Shown: positions 1 to 8,241, counted from the first letter of the stretch. The stretch: DNA of 64,000 nucleotides from JAVVHH01 sp964613945 (GCA_964613945.1 CAZTJC010000001.1:310001-374000); one strand, 5' to 3'. Program-made: numbers and translations. Notes: a model not told the origin generated them from the sequence alone.

Positions 1-234
1 CTCCCGCCCACACGCCGCGAAAATGTCTGCCAAGACGCGCGGATACAGAAAGAACGTCGGCCCGGTATCGAAGCGGAACGTGCCCCGCTCGGTCCCGGCC
101 GTGATGGTCGCCGATCGGCCGCCCAGGACCTCCCGCGATTCATGCACCGTCACGTCCACACCGGCTTTTGCCAGCAACATGGCAGAAGCGAGCCCACCAG
201 GGCCGCCTCCAATTATCCCGACTCGCTTGTTCAT
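1..234 (-). CDS. phytoene desaturase-like FAD oxidoreductase (N-terminal part, runs off the window)
   Basis: The first 78 residues are visible, reading leftwards from an ATG at 234. They begin with a dinucleotide-binding fold, VGIIGGGPGGLASAMLLAKA, followed by the ESREVLGGRSATI strand and FDTGPTFFLYP. This pattern is typical of CrtI/CrtN carotenoid desaturases, which are FAD-dependent enzymes introducing double bases into C30 or C40 polyene chains at the membrane. The gene is cut by the window edge, so its substrate cannot be read. It diverges from an aldehyde dehydrogenase 80 bases away. In C30 (diapo)carotenoid clusters, CrtN-type desaturases or oxidases and an aldehyde dehydrogenase act in sequence, so a C30 pathway is inferred. 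It could equally be a C40 desaturase or a desaturase-like oxygenase. Confidence 0.8.
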   Translation of the reverse strand, partial: MNKRVGIIGGGPGGLASAMLLAKAGVDVTVHESREVLGGRSATITAGTERGTFRFDTGPTFFLYPRVLADIFAACGRE

Positions 235-314
235 GCGATCAACTTACCCTCAGCGATCCGGTTCGGCATACGTGACCCTAACCTCATCCTCTCGACGCCG
301 GTAGAGTTGGCCCC

Positions 315-1691
315 ATGAACGAAAATGTCATCGCTCCCATTCTCGTGAGGGCTAGGCAGGCCGGCGTAAGCTGGGCCGCCACGCCGATCAAGCGCCGGCT
401 GGCCGTCATCGCACGCTGCCGGCACGCCATCGTCGCCAACGCCGAAGCCCTTGCGGCCACCAACCCCCGACCGCTGGCCGATACGCTGTCGGCCGAGATC
501 CTGCCGCTCGCCGAAGCCGCCAGCTTCCTGGTCGGCAACGCAGCGGGCATCTTGGCGACCAAGCGGCTGGGCCTGGGTCCGCTCTGGCTGACCGGCGTGC
601 GCCAGGAAATCCGCCGCGAACCCCGCGGCACCGTGCTGATCCTTGCCCCCGGCAACTACCCGTTGTTCCTGCCGGGTGCGCAGGCATTGCAGGCCCTGGC
701 CGCCGGCAACGCCGTCGCAGTCAAGCCCGCTCCCGGACGGGCCGAGCCGATCCGCGCTCTGGCCGCTCTGCTGGAGCAAGCCGGTCTGCCCGATGGTCTG
801 CTGCATATCCTCGCCGAGGATGCCGGCCCGGCGGCCATGCGCGCCGGCTACGACTACGTCGTGCTCACCGGCAGCGCCGACACCGGCATCGCCGTTGCCC
901 GCGCCGCCGCGGAAACGCTCACGCCGTCGGCGATGGAGCTTTCCGGCGTCGATGCGGCCTTTATCCTACCCGGCGCTGACCTGGCCGTTGCAGCAGCGTC
1001 GCTGGCCTATGGCCTGCGGCTGAATGCAGGCGCCACCTGCATCGCGCCACGCCGGGTGTTCGTGCCGCGGGAGATGGAGGCGGACCTGCTTTCGCGCCTG
1101 CTGGCCCAGTTACCGCCAGCAGCCGTTATCCCCGAAGCCACTGAAACCCGTCTCGTGGCTCTCCTCGCCGACGCCGAGAGCAAGGGCGCCCGGGTCGCCG
1201 CGCGCAATCCGGCCGTCCTCTCCGGTGCCAGCCCCGACCTGGCAATCCTCAACCAAGACGTGTTCGCCCCCTGGCTCGCCTTGGTTCCCGTCGCGGATAC
1301 GGAAGCCGCGCTGCAGGCGGCGGCCCAGTGCGCTTATGCGCTCGGCGCGAGCATCTTCGGCCCGCCGGCCGCGGCCTATGCGCTCGCCGCCCGCATCGAT
1401 GCCGGTTCCGTCTGCGTCAACGACCTCATTATGCCCACCGCCGACCCGCGGCTGCCCTTCGGCGGCCGGCGCCGCAGCGGCTTCGGCGTCACCCGCGGCG
1501 CCGAAGGGCTGCTCGAGATGACGGTGGTCAAGACCGTCAGCACCCGCCGCTTCGGCCCGCGTCCGCATCTGGACACCAAACTCAACGGCGACCCGGCCCA
1601 ACTGTTGACGCTGCTGCACCTGCTGCACGGCAGCCGCACGCAGCGCGTCGCCACGCTCCGATCCTTCGTGACGAAAGCTAAACCCCGCTAA
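315..1691 (+). CDS. aldehyde dehydrogenase family protein, possibly carotenoid-aldehyde specific
   Basis: This 458-residue protein has the NAD(P)-dependent aldehyde dehydrogenase fold. Visible landmarks are the Rossmann segment with APGNYPLFLPG and AVAVKPAP, the VLTGSADTGIAVA loop, the general-base glutamate in AMELSGVDAAF, the catalytic cysteine in NAGATCIAPRR, and the C-terminal LPFGGRRRSGFG. The length is slightly below the usual 470-500. The ATG at 315 is the only sensible start after the divergent desaturase-like gene. Members of this branch oxidise long-chain or polyene aldehydes, and in C30 carotenoid pathways the 4,4'-diapo-aldehyde becomes the acid. That substrate is inferred from the neighbour only. 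A generic fatty-aldehyde or succinate-semialdehyde-type enzyme is the alternative. Confidence 0.85.
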   Translation: MNENVIAPILVRARQAGVSWAATPIKRRLAVIARCRHAIVANAEALAATNPRPLADTLSAEILPLAEAASFLVGNAAGILATKRLGLGPLWLTGVRQEIRREPRGTVLILAPGNYPLFLPGAQALQALAAGNAVAVKPAPGRAEPIRALAALLEQAGLPDGLLHILAEDAGPAAMRAGYDYVVLTGSADTGIAVARAAAETLTPSAMELSGVDAAFILPGADLAVAAASLAYGLRLNAGATCIAPRRVFVPREMEADLLSRLLAQLPPAAVIPEATETRLVALLADAESKGARVAARNPAVLSGASPDLAILNQDVFAPWLALVPVADTEAALQAAAQCAYALGASIFGPPAAAYALAARIDAGSVCVNDLIMPTADPRLPFGGRRRSGFGVTRGAEGLLEMTVVKTVSTRRFGPRPHLDTKLNGDPAQLLTLLHLLHGSRTQRVATLRSFVTKAKPR

Positions 1692-1708
1692 CTAGGCCCC
1701 CCCCTTAG

Positions 1709-2500
1709 CTAGGCCTCGGTCGCCAACGGCGCGTGATTGAGCATCGCTACCAAGGTGACGCCGCCAACCGTATTGCCGAGCACGGTCGGGATCAGGAACA
1801 CAAAGAAATAATCATACAGACTCTTCGTCCCCGTGATCACCGCGAATGCCGCTTCACACGACCCGGCGATCGCGTGGGAGAAATGTCCCATCGCTACCGT
1901 GTACGTGAGGACCACGATGATCCAAATCTTGGCCGGGCCGGAACTTGGCAATACCCAGACCATGAGCGCAATCAACCATCCGGCCAGGACCGACTTGAAC
2001 ACCATCGGCCAAAATGGCTCCTGCACCGCCCCGACGGCAATCGACTCCAGGCTTTGCCACACGGTCGGGATAAAGAAATGCTCGTGCGAGATGCCCCACG
2101 CGAACAGCCAGGTGCCCACAAGGTTGGCACTCAGGACGATACCCCAGAAACGGAACAGCTTGCCGACCCGGGCCATCGAAAAATCCGTGAGGATCGGCAG
2201 CACCGGCGTCAGCGTCGTCTCGGTGAACAATTGCTGCCGTCCGAGGATCACGATCAGGAAGCCGAGCGTGTAGCCTAAGCTGGTCACCAATGGCGTCCAC
2301 TGCTCGTCCGGCATACGCCCCTGGATCAACGCCATCGTCAGAAACGAGAAGCCCATCGACAGCCCTGCCGCCAGTCCCGACCAGGCGATCGCGCCGCCAT
2401 GACGCTCAAGTTGCTCCTCGCCTTCTTTGCGGATGACGGCATGGATTTGTCGCGGGCTTGGAGGAGACTCTGGGGCGCTGGATTCAGACAAACGACTCAC
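1709..2500 (-). CDS. formate/nitrite transporter (FNT) family channel
   Basis: This 263-residue integral membrane protein has six or so hydrophobic segments, with a soluble N-terminus carrying SPRQIHAVIRKEGEEQLERHG. It matches the FNT family, and in particular the YfdC-like branch, in segments such as GLAAGLSMGFSFLTMALIQG, the QQLFTETTLTPVLP loop and GHFSHAIAGSCEAAFAVITG. FNT channels pass small monovalent anions such as formate, nitrite or hydrosulfide across the inner membrane. The chosen start is a GTG at 2500 that overlaps the stop of the upstream folate gene as GTGA, so the two are probably translationally coupled. The transported anion cannot be told from the sequence. Confidence 0.85.
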   Translation of the reverse strand: MSRLSESSAPESPPSPRQIHAVIRKEGEEQLERHGGAIAWSGLAAGLSMGFSFLTMALIQGRMPDEQWTPLVTSLGYTLGFLIVILGRQQLFTETTLTPVLPILTDFSMARVGKLFRFWGIVLSANLVGTWLFAWGISHEHFFIPTVWQSLESIAVGAVQEPFWPMVFKSVLAGWLIALMVWVLPSSGPAKIWIIVVLTYTVAMGHFSHAIAGSCEAAFAVITGTKSLYDYFFVFLIPTVLGNTVGGVTLVAMLNHAPLATEA

Positions 2501-3039
2501 TCCACAACGAAAGCCGCCATCTCCGTAGCGACGGCGTTCAAGCGGCAATCGTGCGTCTCCGTTGGCACCCTGTCCACCTCTTGCAGCAGGAAGCCGCATC
2601 CGATGGTGAATACCGGCGAGGCAGCCAGCGTCCGGTCGTAATAGCCGCCACCATAGCCCAAGCGCCGGCCATGCCGATCGAAGGCGAGCAACGGGACCAG
2701 GAGCAGGGTCGGCAGCATCGGGGAGCCAACCGGCTCCAGGGTGCCGAAACGGCCTGGCGTTAGCGTCGCGCCGGGTCGCCAGCGCCGGAACGACAGCCCG
2801 GCTCCGCGCGCCGGTGTCACCGGCAGGCCGACGCGATGTCCGCGCGCGACCAAGGCCAGCAACAAGGGGCGCACATCGATCTCGTCGGCAAGGGGCCAGT
2901 AGCCGCCGACCACTGCTCCGGGGGCGATCAGCCCGGCCGACAGCACGTGACCTGCCAGCCGCATGCCGACGCGCGGGTCACAGGACAGCCGCCGCGGCCG
3001 CATCGCGCGGCGGAGATCAGCCTTGTCACAGCGATGCAT
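2497..3039 (-). CDS. fthC: 5-formyltetrahydrofolate cyclo-ligase
   Basis: This enzyme converts 5-formyl-THF plus ATP to 5,10-methenyl-THF, salvaging the storage or inhibitory folate. The 180-residue protein carries the family signature GRRLGYGGGYYDRTL near its C-terminus, the VPLLAFDRHG strand, and N-terminal KADLRRAMRPRR, where the ATP-contacting basic residues lie. The ATG at 3039 fits homologue starts; in-frame starts at 3075 and 3096 are possible. It is followed by an FNT channel through a GTGA overlap. A structured-RNA candidate lies immediately upstream, as 6S RNA does next to this gene in many proteobacteria. In many alphaproteobacteria zapA would also be adjacent, but here zapA is 5 kb away. 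Confidence 0.92.
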   Translation of the reverse strand: MHRCDKADLRRAMRPRRLSCDPRVGMRLAGHVLSAGLIAPGAVVGGYWPLADEIDVRPLLLALVARGHRVGLPVTPARGAGLSFRRWRPGATLTPGRFGTLEPVGSPMLPTLLLVPLLAFDRHGRRLGYGGGYYDRTLAASPVFTIGCGFLLQEVDRVPTETHDCRLNAVATEMAAFVVE

Positions 3040-3090
3040 GGTAAGTGGAGCCACCCTGGCCGTTGGCGTTAGCATCCTCCCGAGACCTAT

Positions 3091-3232
3091 TTGCATAGGT
3101 GGGCGCCGGTTATCCTAACCACGGCTAAGACAGAGCCAGCTCCCGCAGGAGTGCTTATGGCCCCGGGGATGTAGAACCTGACGCACCGGGTAGCCCCATT
3201 GCTCAAATAGGCGCGTGGCCCGCCCACCGCAA
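3091..3232 (-). ncRNA. candidate structured RNA, possibly 6S RNA
   Basis: The 315 bases between the cyclo-ligase start and the next gene contain one strongly structured element. On the minus strand GGTGGGCG (fwd 3221-3228) pairs perfectly with CGCCCACC (fwd 3098-3105). The helix extends by TTGC/GCAA (3229-3232 with 3091-3094) across a three-base bulge. Inside it, GCCACG pairs with CGTGGT, a small GGTT/AACC hairpin follows, and an inner CTCC-TGCG-GGAG hairpin is present. The total is about 140 bases, with a closed terminal stem and an open middle. That shape and the position upstream of the formyl-THF cyclo-ligase gene fit 6S RNA, the RNA that mimics an open promoter for sigma-70 polymerase. 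I cannot confirm the family by eye; strand is assigned by the neighbour. In 3233-3354 I see nothing else recognisable. Confidence 0.4.
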
Positions 3233-3354
3233 TCGCCGGATCGCGAAATCGTACATGTCGGCCTGTTCACAAAACTCCAGCGACCTTCCCGCCGTTGGGA
3301 GGCCGAACGTCCGCGTGCCGCTTCAAGCACGTCGAAACCGGCACGGAGAACACC

Positions 3355-4350
3355 ATGAACAAGATTGCCGTTATTACCGGGGCGGGCGCCGGAGTTGGCC
3401 GCGCCGCCGTAGAGGAATTTGCGCGCAACGGTTACGACGTCGCCCTCCTGTCGCGCGACAACGATCGCCTCGAGCAGGCAGCCGCAGACATCCGGCGCTA
3501 CGGCGTGCGCGCACTGCCGATCCCGACCGACGTGGCCGATGCCGATGCCGTCGAAGCTGCCGCAACCAAGGTCGAAAAGGAGCTGGGGCCGATCGACGTC
3601 TGGGTGAACGTCGCCATGGCGACCGTGTTCGCACCGGTGAGCAAGCTCACCGCCGAGGAGGTCAAGCGCGGCACGGACGTCACCTATCTCGGCCAGGTGC
3701 ACGGCATAATGGCCGCACTGTCGCGCATGCGGCGGCGCAATCGCGGCACCATCGTCAACGTCGGCTCCGCACTGGCCTACCGTTCGGTGCCGCTGCAATC
3801 GATCTATTGCGGCGCCAAGGCGGCGATCCGCGGCTTCACCGACAGCCTCCGCTCTGAGATCATCCACGACAAGCTGAACGTGCACATCACCATGGTCGAC
3901 CTGCCGGCGGTCAACACGCCGCAATTCGATTGGGCGATGAACAAGATGGGCAAGAAGGCGCAGCCGGTGCCGCCGATCTACCAGCCCGAGGTTCCCGCCC
4001 GCGCCATCTTCTTCGCCGCCACCCACAAGCGGCGCGACGTCTGGGTCGGTTTCCCGACCGTCAAGGCGATCCTGGCCAACCGCATCGCCCCCGGCCTGAT
4101 TGATCGCTACCTCGCCAAGGCCGGCTATGCCGGTCAGCTCACCGATATCCCGGAGCCCGCCAACGCCCCGGCCAATCTGTTCGAGCCCGTCCCGGGCGCC
4201 TACGGCGCGCATGGCCGTTTCGACAAGCGCCGTCCCCGCACCGGAAGCTGGGAGATGTTCACCGATCGCCACAAGATGGCGTTCATCGGAGTGCTGGCCG
4301 TCATCGGCGTTGCCGTGTTGCATGAAACCGCCAAGAAGTTGGACATCTGA
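3355..4350 (+). CDS. short-chain dehydrogenase/reductase with hydrophobic C-terminal tail
   Basis: This 331-residue classical SDR starts with the NAD(P)-binding TGAGAGVGRAA glycine motif. It has VWVNVAMATVFAP in place of the usual NNAG, a serine in NVGSALAYRS and the catalytic pair in YCGAKAAIRG. The C-terminus is longer than a classical 250-residue SDR by about 80 residues and ends in a hydrophobic stretch, MAFIGVLAVIGVAVL. That stretch may anchor the protein at the membrane. The ATG at 3355 directly precedes the nucleotide fold. The stop is only 4 bases before a GMC oxidoreductase, so the two are almost certainly one operon. A shared alcohol or polyol oxidation pathway is inferred. The substrate is unknown. 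Confidence 0.88.
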   Translation: MNKIAVITGAGAGVGRAAVEEFARNGYDVALLSRDNDRLEQAAADIRRYGVRALPIPTDVADADAVEAAATKVEKELGPIDVWVNVAMATVFAPVSKLTAEEVKRGTDVTYLGQVHGIMAALSRMRRRNRGTIVNVGSALAYRSVPLQSIYCGAKAAIRGFTDSLRSEIIHDKLNVHITMVDLPAVNTPQFDWAMNKMGKKAQPVPPIYQPEVPARAIFFAATHKRRDVWVGFPTVKAILANRIAPGLIDRYLAKAGYAGQLTDIPEPANAPANLFEPVPGAYGAHGRFDKRRPRTGSWEMFTDRHKMAFIGVLAVIGVAVLHETAKKLDI

Positions 4351-4354
4351 CACC

Positions 4355-5926
4355 ATGCCGGACGACCATTACGACATCATCGTCATCGGCAGCGGCCCCG
4401 GCGGTGCCTCGCTCGCCCAGTCGCTTGCCCCGACCGGCAAACGCATCCTGATGATCGAGCGCGGCGACTACCTCCCCCGCTCGCGAAAGAACTGGGACTC
4501 TAAGACTGTCTTCGTCGACGGCGCGTACCAGGCCAAGGAAACCTGGTACGGCCGCACCGGCGAGGAGTTCCATCCCGGCCTGCACTACTACGTCGGCGGC
4601 AACTCTAAGGTTTACGGCGCCGCCCTGCTGCGCCTGCGCGAGCGCGACTTCGGCGAGCTTCGCCACAAGGACGGCGTTTCCCCCGCCTGGCCGGTCGGCT
4701 ACGACGCGTTCGAGCCCTACTACACTCAAGCCGAAACCCTTTATCACGTCCACGGCCAGCGCGGCGAAGATCCGAACGAGCCCTGGTCCAGCGCCCCCTA
4801 CGCCTACCCGCCAGTCAAGCATGAGCCCCGCATCCAGGAGCTGAGCGACACGCTGACCCGCGAGGGGCTGCATCCGTTTCACCTCCCACTCGGCATCAAG
4901 CTCGACCAGAACCCGGACGGTTCGGCCACCACGTACAGCCCCTGCATCCGCTGCGATGCCTTTGACGGATTTCCGTGCGCGATCAACGCCAAGGCCGACG
5001 CCCAGGTCATCAACGTCGACCCCACCAAGGCGGCGCACCCGAACTTCACCCTACTGACCAACGCCTACGTCACCCGCCTCGAGACCGACGCCGGAGGCCG
5101 CAGCATCCGCCGGGTTCATGTGACGCGGAACAACCAGTTCGAGCACTACTCGGCCGACATCGTCGTCGTCGCCTGTGGCGCCCTAAGTTCTGCGCTGCTC
5201 CTGCTCCGCTCGCTGTCCGACGCGCATCCCAAGGGTCTGGCCAACGGCTCCGGCCAGGTCGGGCGCAACTACATGCGGCACAACATGTCGATCGTCATGG
5301 CGATCCTGAAGGAGCCCAATCACACCGTTTTTCAGAAGACGCTTGCCATCAGCGACTACTACTTCGATGCTCCGGACTGGGAGTTTCCGCTCGGCCTCAT
5401 CCAGATGTGCGCCACGTCGCATGCCGAGCAGATCCGTGGCGAAGCACCGCTGCCCAAGCTGATGTCCCTGCTGCCCGAGATGCCGTTCGAGAAGATGGCG
5501 GAGCACTCGATGGATTTCTGGATGCAAAGCGAAGACCTGCCCAACCCGCAGAACCGCATCTACTACGACGGCGACAAGGTTGTGCTCGACATCCACGAGG
5601 GCAATCTCGAAGCCGCAGCCCGGCTGACGGGAAAGCTCAAGGACATGCTCACCCCGATGAACGCCTGGCCGACGCTGATTAGCCGAGACCTTTATCTCGG
5701 CAAGAACATTCCCATCGGCGGCACCGCCCACCAGGCCGGCACCCTCCGCTTCGGGACCGACCCGGCGACCTCCGTCCTAGACGTGAACTGCAAGGCCCAC
5801 GAACTGGATAACCTTTATGTCACCGACGCCAGCTTCTTTCCATCGATCGGTGCCGTGAACCCGACCCTGACCATCATCGCCAACGCCTTGCGCGTCGCCG
5901 ACATCATCAAGCAACGCCTGGCCTGA
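4355..5926 (+). CDS. GMC family FAD-dependent oxidoreductase
   Basis: This 523-residue flavoprotein begins with the FAD-binding motif DIIVIGSGPGGASLAQSLAP and ends with the GMC C-terminal block LYVTDASFFPSIGAVNPTLT. The latter places the conserved Asn after the catalytic His region (TAHQAGTLRFG). A cysteine cluster, CIRCDAFDGFPC, lies near residue 195 and is seen in one bacterial branch of choline-dehydrogenase-like GMC enzymes. Such enzymes oxidise alcohols and pass electrons to quinone, cytochrome or oxygen. There is no signal peptide. It lies 4 bases after the SDR gene, suggesting that the products work on the same alcohol or carbonyl compound. Substrate specificity cannot be assigned. Confidence 0.88.
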   Translation: MPDDHYDIIVIGSGPGGASLAQSLAPTGKRILMIERGDYLPRSRKNWDSKTVFVDGAYQAKETWYGRTGEEFHPGLHYYVGGNSKVYGAALLRLRERDFGELRHKDGVSPAWPVGYDAFEPYYTQAETLYHVHGQRGEDPNEPWSSAPYAYPPVKHEPRIQELSDTLTREGLHPFHLPLGIKLDQNPDGSATTYSPCIRCDAFDGFPCAINAKADAQVINVDPTKAAHPNFTLLTNAYVTRLETDAGGRSIRRVHVTRNNQFEHYSADIVVVACGALSSALLLLRSLSDAHPKGLANGSGQVGRNYMRHNMSIVMAILKEPNHTVFQKTLAISDYYFDAPDWEFPLGLIQMCATSHAEQIRGEAPLPKLMSLLPEMPFEKMAEHSMDFWMQSEDLPNPQNRIYYDGDKVVLDIHEGNLEAAARLTGKLKDMLTPMNAWPTLISRDLYLGKNIPIGGTAHQAGTLRFGTDPATSVLDVNCKAHELDNLYVTDASFFPSIGAVNPTLTIIANALRVADIIKQRLA

Positions 5927-5974
5927 CGGCAGCGATGCAGCCGCGCGCGTTGCTCGGCTGCTCCCATCGGTCTA

Positions 5975-6005
5975 CCTCGGCGATAACGCACGCCACTCGC
6001 CGAGG
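5975..6005 (+). promoter_or_regulatory. hairpin in the ilvD leader overlapping its ribosome-binding site
   Basis: CCTCGGCG at 5975-5982 and CGCCGAGG at 5998-6005 form a perfect 8-bp inverted repeat with a 15-base loop. The right arm runs into the GAGGAG ribosome-binding site (6002-6007) of ilvD. It could hide the site, or act as a weak terminator for the GMC gene that ends at 5926, although no T-run follows. Confidence 0.35.
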
Positions 6006-6012
6006 AGGCCCG

Positions 6013-7872
6013 ATACTCGCCTATCGCTCCCGCACCACGACCCACGGCCGCAACATGGCCGGCGCCCGCAGCCTGTGGCGCGCCACCGGCATGACCGACG
6101 GTGATTTCGGCAAGCCCATCATCGCGGTGGTCAACTCGTTCACCCATTTCGTGCCGGGTCACGTGCACCTGAAGGATCTCGGTCAACTCGTCGCCCGCGA
6201 GATCGAGGCAGCCGGCGGCATCGCCTAAGAATTCAACACCATCGCGGTCGATGACGGCATCGCTATGGGCCATGGCGGCATGCTCTACAGCCTGCTGTCG
6301 CGCGAACTGATCGCCGACAGCGTCGAATACATGGTCAACGCGCACTGCTCCGACGCGATGGTCTGCATCAGCAACTGCGACAAGATCACCCCCGGCATGC
6401 TGACGGCCGCCATGCGCCTCAACATCCCGGTCACCTTCGTCTCTGGTGGCCCGATGGAAGCCGGCAAGATCCTTAAGGAGTGTACGATCCGCCGGGCGGA
6501 CCTCATCACCGCCATGGTCTCCGCCGCCGACTCCACCGTCAGCGACGAGGAAGCCGAGGCCCAGGAACGCTCCGCCTGCCCGACCTGCGGCTCCTGCTCC
6601 GGCATGTTCACCGCCAACTCGATGAACTGCCTCGTGGAGGCGCTCGGCCTGGCGCTGCCCGGCAACGGCAGCGTGCTCGCCACCCATGCCGACCGCCGCA
6701 AGCTGTTCGTCGAGGCCGGCTGGCTGATCGTCGACCTCGCCCGCCGCTGGTACGAGCAGGACGACGCAAGCGCCCTGCCCCGCACCATCGCCTCGCTGCA
6801 GGCGTTTGAGAACGCCATGTCGCTCGACATCTCGATGGGTGGCTCCACCAACACCGTGCTGCATCTGCTCGCCGCAGCCGAAGAGGGCGACGTGCCGTTC
6901 AAGATGGCCGACATCGACCGCCTGTCACGCAAGGTCCCCAACCTCTGCAAGATCGCGCCGTCCAAGGCCGACGTCCACATGGAGGACGTGCATCGCGCCG
7001 GCGGCATCATGGCGATCCTGGGCGAACTCGACCGCTGCGGCCTGATCGACACCTCGCTGCCGACCGTCCACACCTCGACACTGGCCGACGCACTCGCCCG
7101 CTGGGATATCAAAGCTCCCGGCCGCGAATCCGGCGACACCGCCAGCGTCCTGTTCAGCGCCGCTCCCGGCGGCGTCCGCACCACGCAGGCGTTCAGCCAG
7201 GACAACCGTTACGAGACGTTGGACCTGGACCGCACCGCAGGCGTGCTCCGCGACCGCGCCCACGCCTTCAGCCAGGACGGCGGCTTGGCCGTGCTGTCAG
7301 GCAACCTGGCTTTAGACGGTGCCATCATCAAGACCGCCGGCGTCGATCCGGCGCTGCTGGTCTTTGCCGGCCCTGCACGCATCTTCGACAGCCAGGACGA
7401 TGCCGTCACCGGCATCCTCGGCAACTAGGTGCAACCCGGCGATGTCGTCGTGATCCGTTACGAAGGCCCGAAGGGCGGCCCGGGCATGCAGGAGATGCTG
7501 TACCCGACCAGCTACCTGAAGTCGAAAGGCCTGGCCATGAAGTGCGTCCTGGTCACCGACGGCCGTTTCTCCGGTGGCAGCGCCGGCCTCTCAGTCGACC
7601 ACACCTCGCCCGAGGCGGCGGAAGGCGGCCTGATTGCCCTGCTCGAACAGGGCGACCGCATCGAAATCGACATTCCGGCCCGCATCCTGCGCGTGGTGTT
7701 GAGCGACGAGGAAATCGCTGCCCGTCGCGCTCGCATGGACGCGCGCGGTGCCGAGGGATGGATGCCGCAGCGCACCCGGGTGGTCTCACCCGCGCTCCAA
7801 GCCTACGCCGCACTCACCACCAGCGCGGCCCGTGGCGCCGAGCGTGACGTGAGCCAGGTGCGCCGCCGCTGA
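6013..7872 (+). pseudogene. ilvD: dihydroxy-acid dehydratase, interrupted by two in-frame stops and an ATA start
   Basis: The product would be the Fe-S dehydratase of valine, leucine and isoleucine synthesis (620 codons, the usual length). The family motifs are all intact: TTTHGRNMAGARSLWR, CISNCDKITPGM, CPTCGSCSGMFTANSMNC, the MEDVHRAGG loop, VIRYEGPKGGPGM and DGRFSGGSAGLS. The frame is nevertheless broken three times. A GAGGAG ribosome-binding site at 6002-6007 is correctly spaced from an ATA (6013-6015) where homologues have ATG. TAA at 6226-6228 falls before EFNTIAVDDG, and TAG at 7426-7428 falls before VQPGDVVV. In E. coli IlvD both stop positions are lysine. No frameshift is present. 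It is either a recent pseudogene, a sequence error or a read-through gene. As written, only fragments could be made. Confidence 0.85.
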
Positions 7873-7890
7873 ACCGCGTTTGACGCCGAT

Positions 7891-7910
7891 CGACCGCCGC
7901 TAGGCGGTCG
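7891..7910. terminator. inverted repeat between convergent ilvD and zapA
   Basis: CGACCGCC (7891-7898), loop GCTA and GGCGGTCG (7903-7910) form a perfect 8-bp hairpin. It spans the zapA stop codon and lies just after the ilvD end. Its place between converging genes suggests a bidirectional terminator. There is no clear T-run on either side. Confidence 0.4.
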
Positions 7911-8226
7911 CATCCTCCGCAGCCGCAGCGAGGGCTTCCGCCCGCGCTGCAAGGCGAGAGATGCGCTCGGAGTTGTTCCGCTCCGTGGTTCCCGGTTTGC
8001 CGCGTCGGGCGTTTTCCAATTCGGCCATCATGTCGTGCAGTTCGTCGGCGAGAAATAGCGCCGCCATCGCGAGCAGCTTCGTTTCGCCGCTGTTCATCCC
8101 GAGCGCCTTTACGCGCTCTATCCGCTTTTCGACCTCGCCGCCCATCGCCGTGAGATGGGCTTCTTCACCGTCCTTGCAGCCGACCGTGTGAATGTGACCG
8201 TTGATCCTGAGCTGAACTTGCGCCAT
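7900..8226 (-). CDS. zapA: cell division protein ZapA
   Basis: This 108-residue cytosolic protein bundles FtsZ filaments at the division ring. The N-terminal QLRINGHIHTVGCKDGEE strand pair and the following long helix (KLLAMAALFLADELHDMMAEL) match the ZapA family, and the C-terminal half is coiled coil. It follows a 49-residue reading frame on the same strand by 15 bases. In many alphaproteobacteria zapA is followed by 6S RNA and the formyl-THF cyclo-ligase gene. Here the next sequence is the converging end of ilvD, and the cyclo-ligase lies 5 kb away. Confidence 0.9.
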   Translation of the reverse strand: MAQVQLRINGHIHTVGCKDGEEAHLTAMGGEVEKRIERVKALGMNSGETKLLAMAALFLADELHDMMAELENARRGKPGTTERNNSERISRLAARAEALAAAAEDATA

Positions 8227-8241
8227 CCGGCGACACTCCTC

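Noticed and set aside
1689..1735. Possible hairpin terminator between the aldehyde dehydrogenase and FNT genes (C-run flanked by AGGCC/GGCCT)
   Set aside because: The stem is only five bases, the loop is long and there is no T-run.
3115..4356. 413-codon open frame on the - strand opposite the SDR gene
   Set aside because: It covers both the structured RNA and the SDR gene, has shadow-like composition and no motif.
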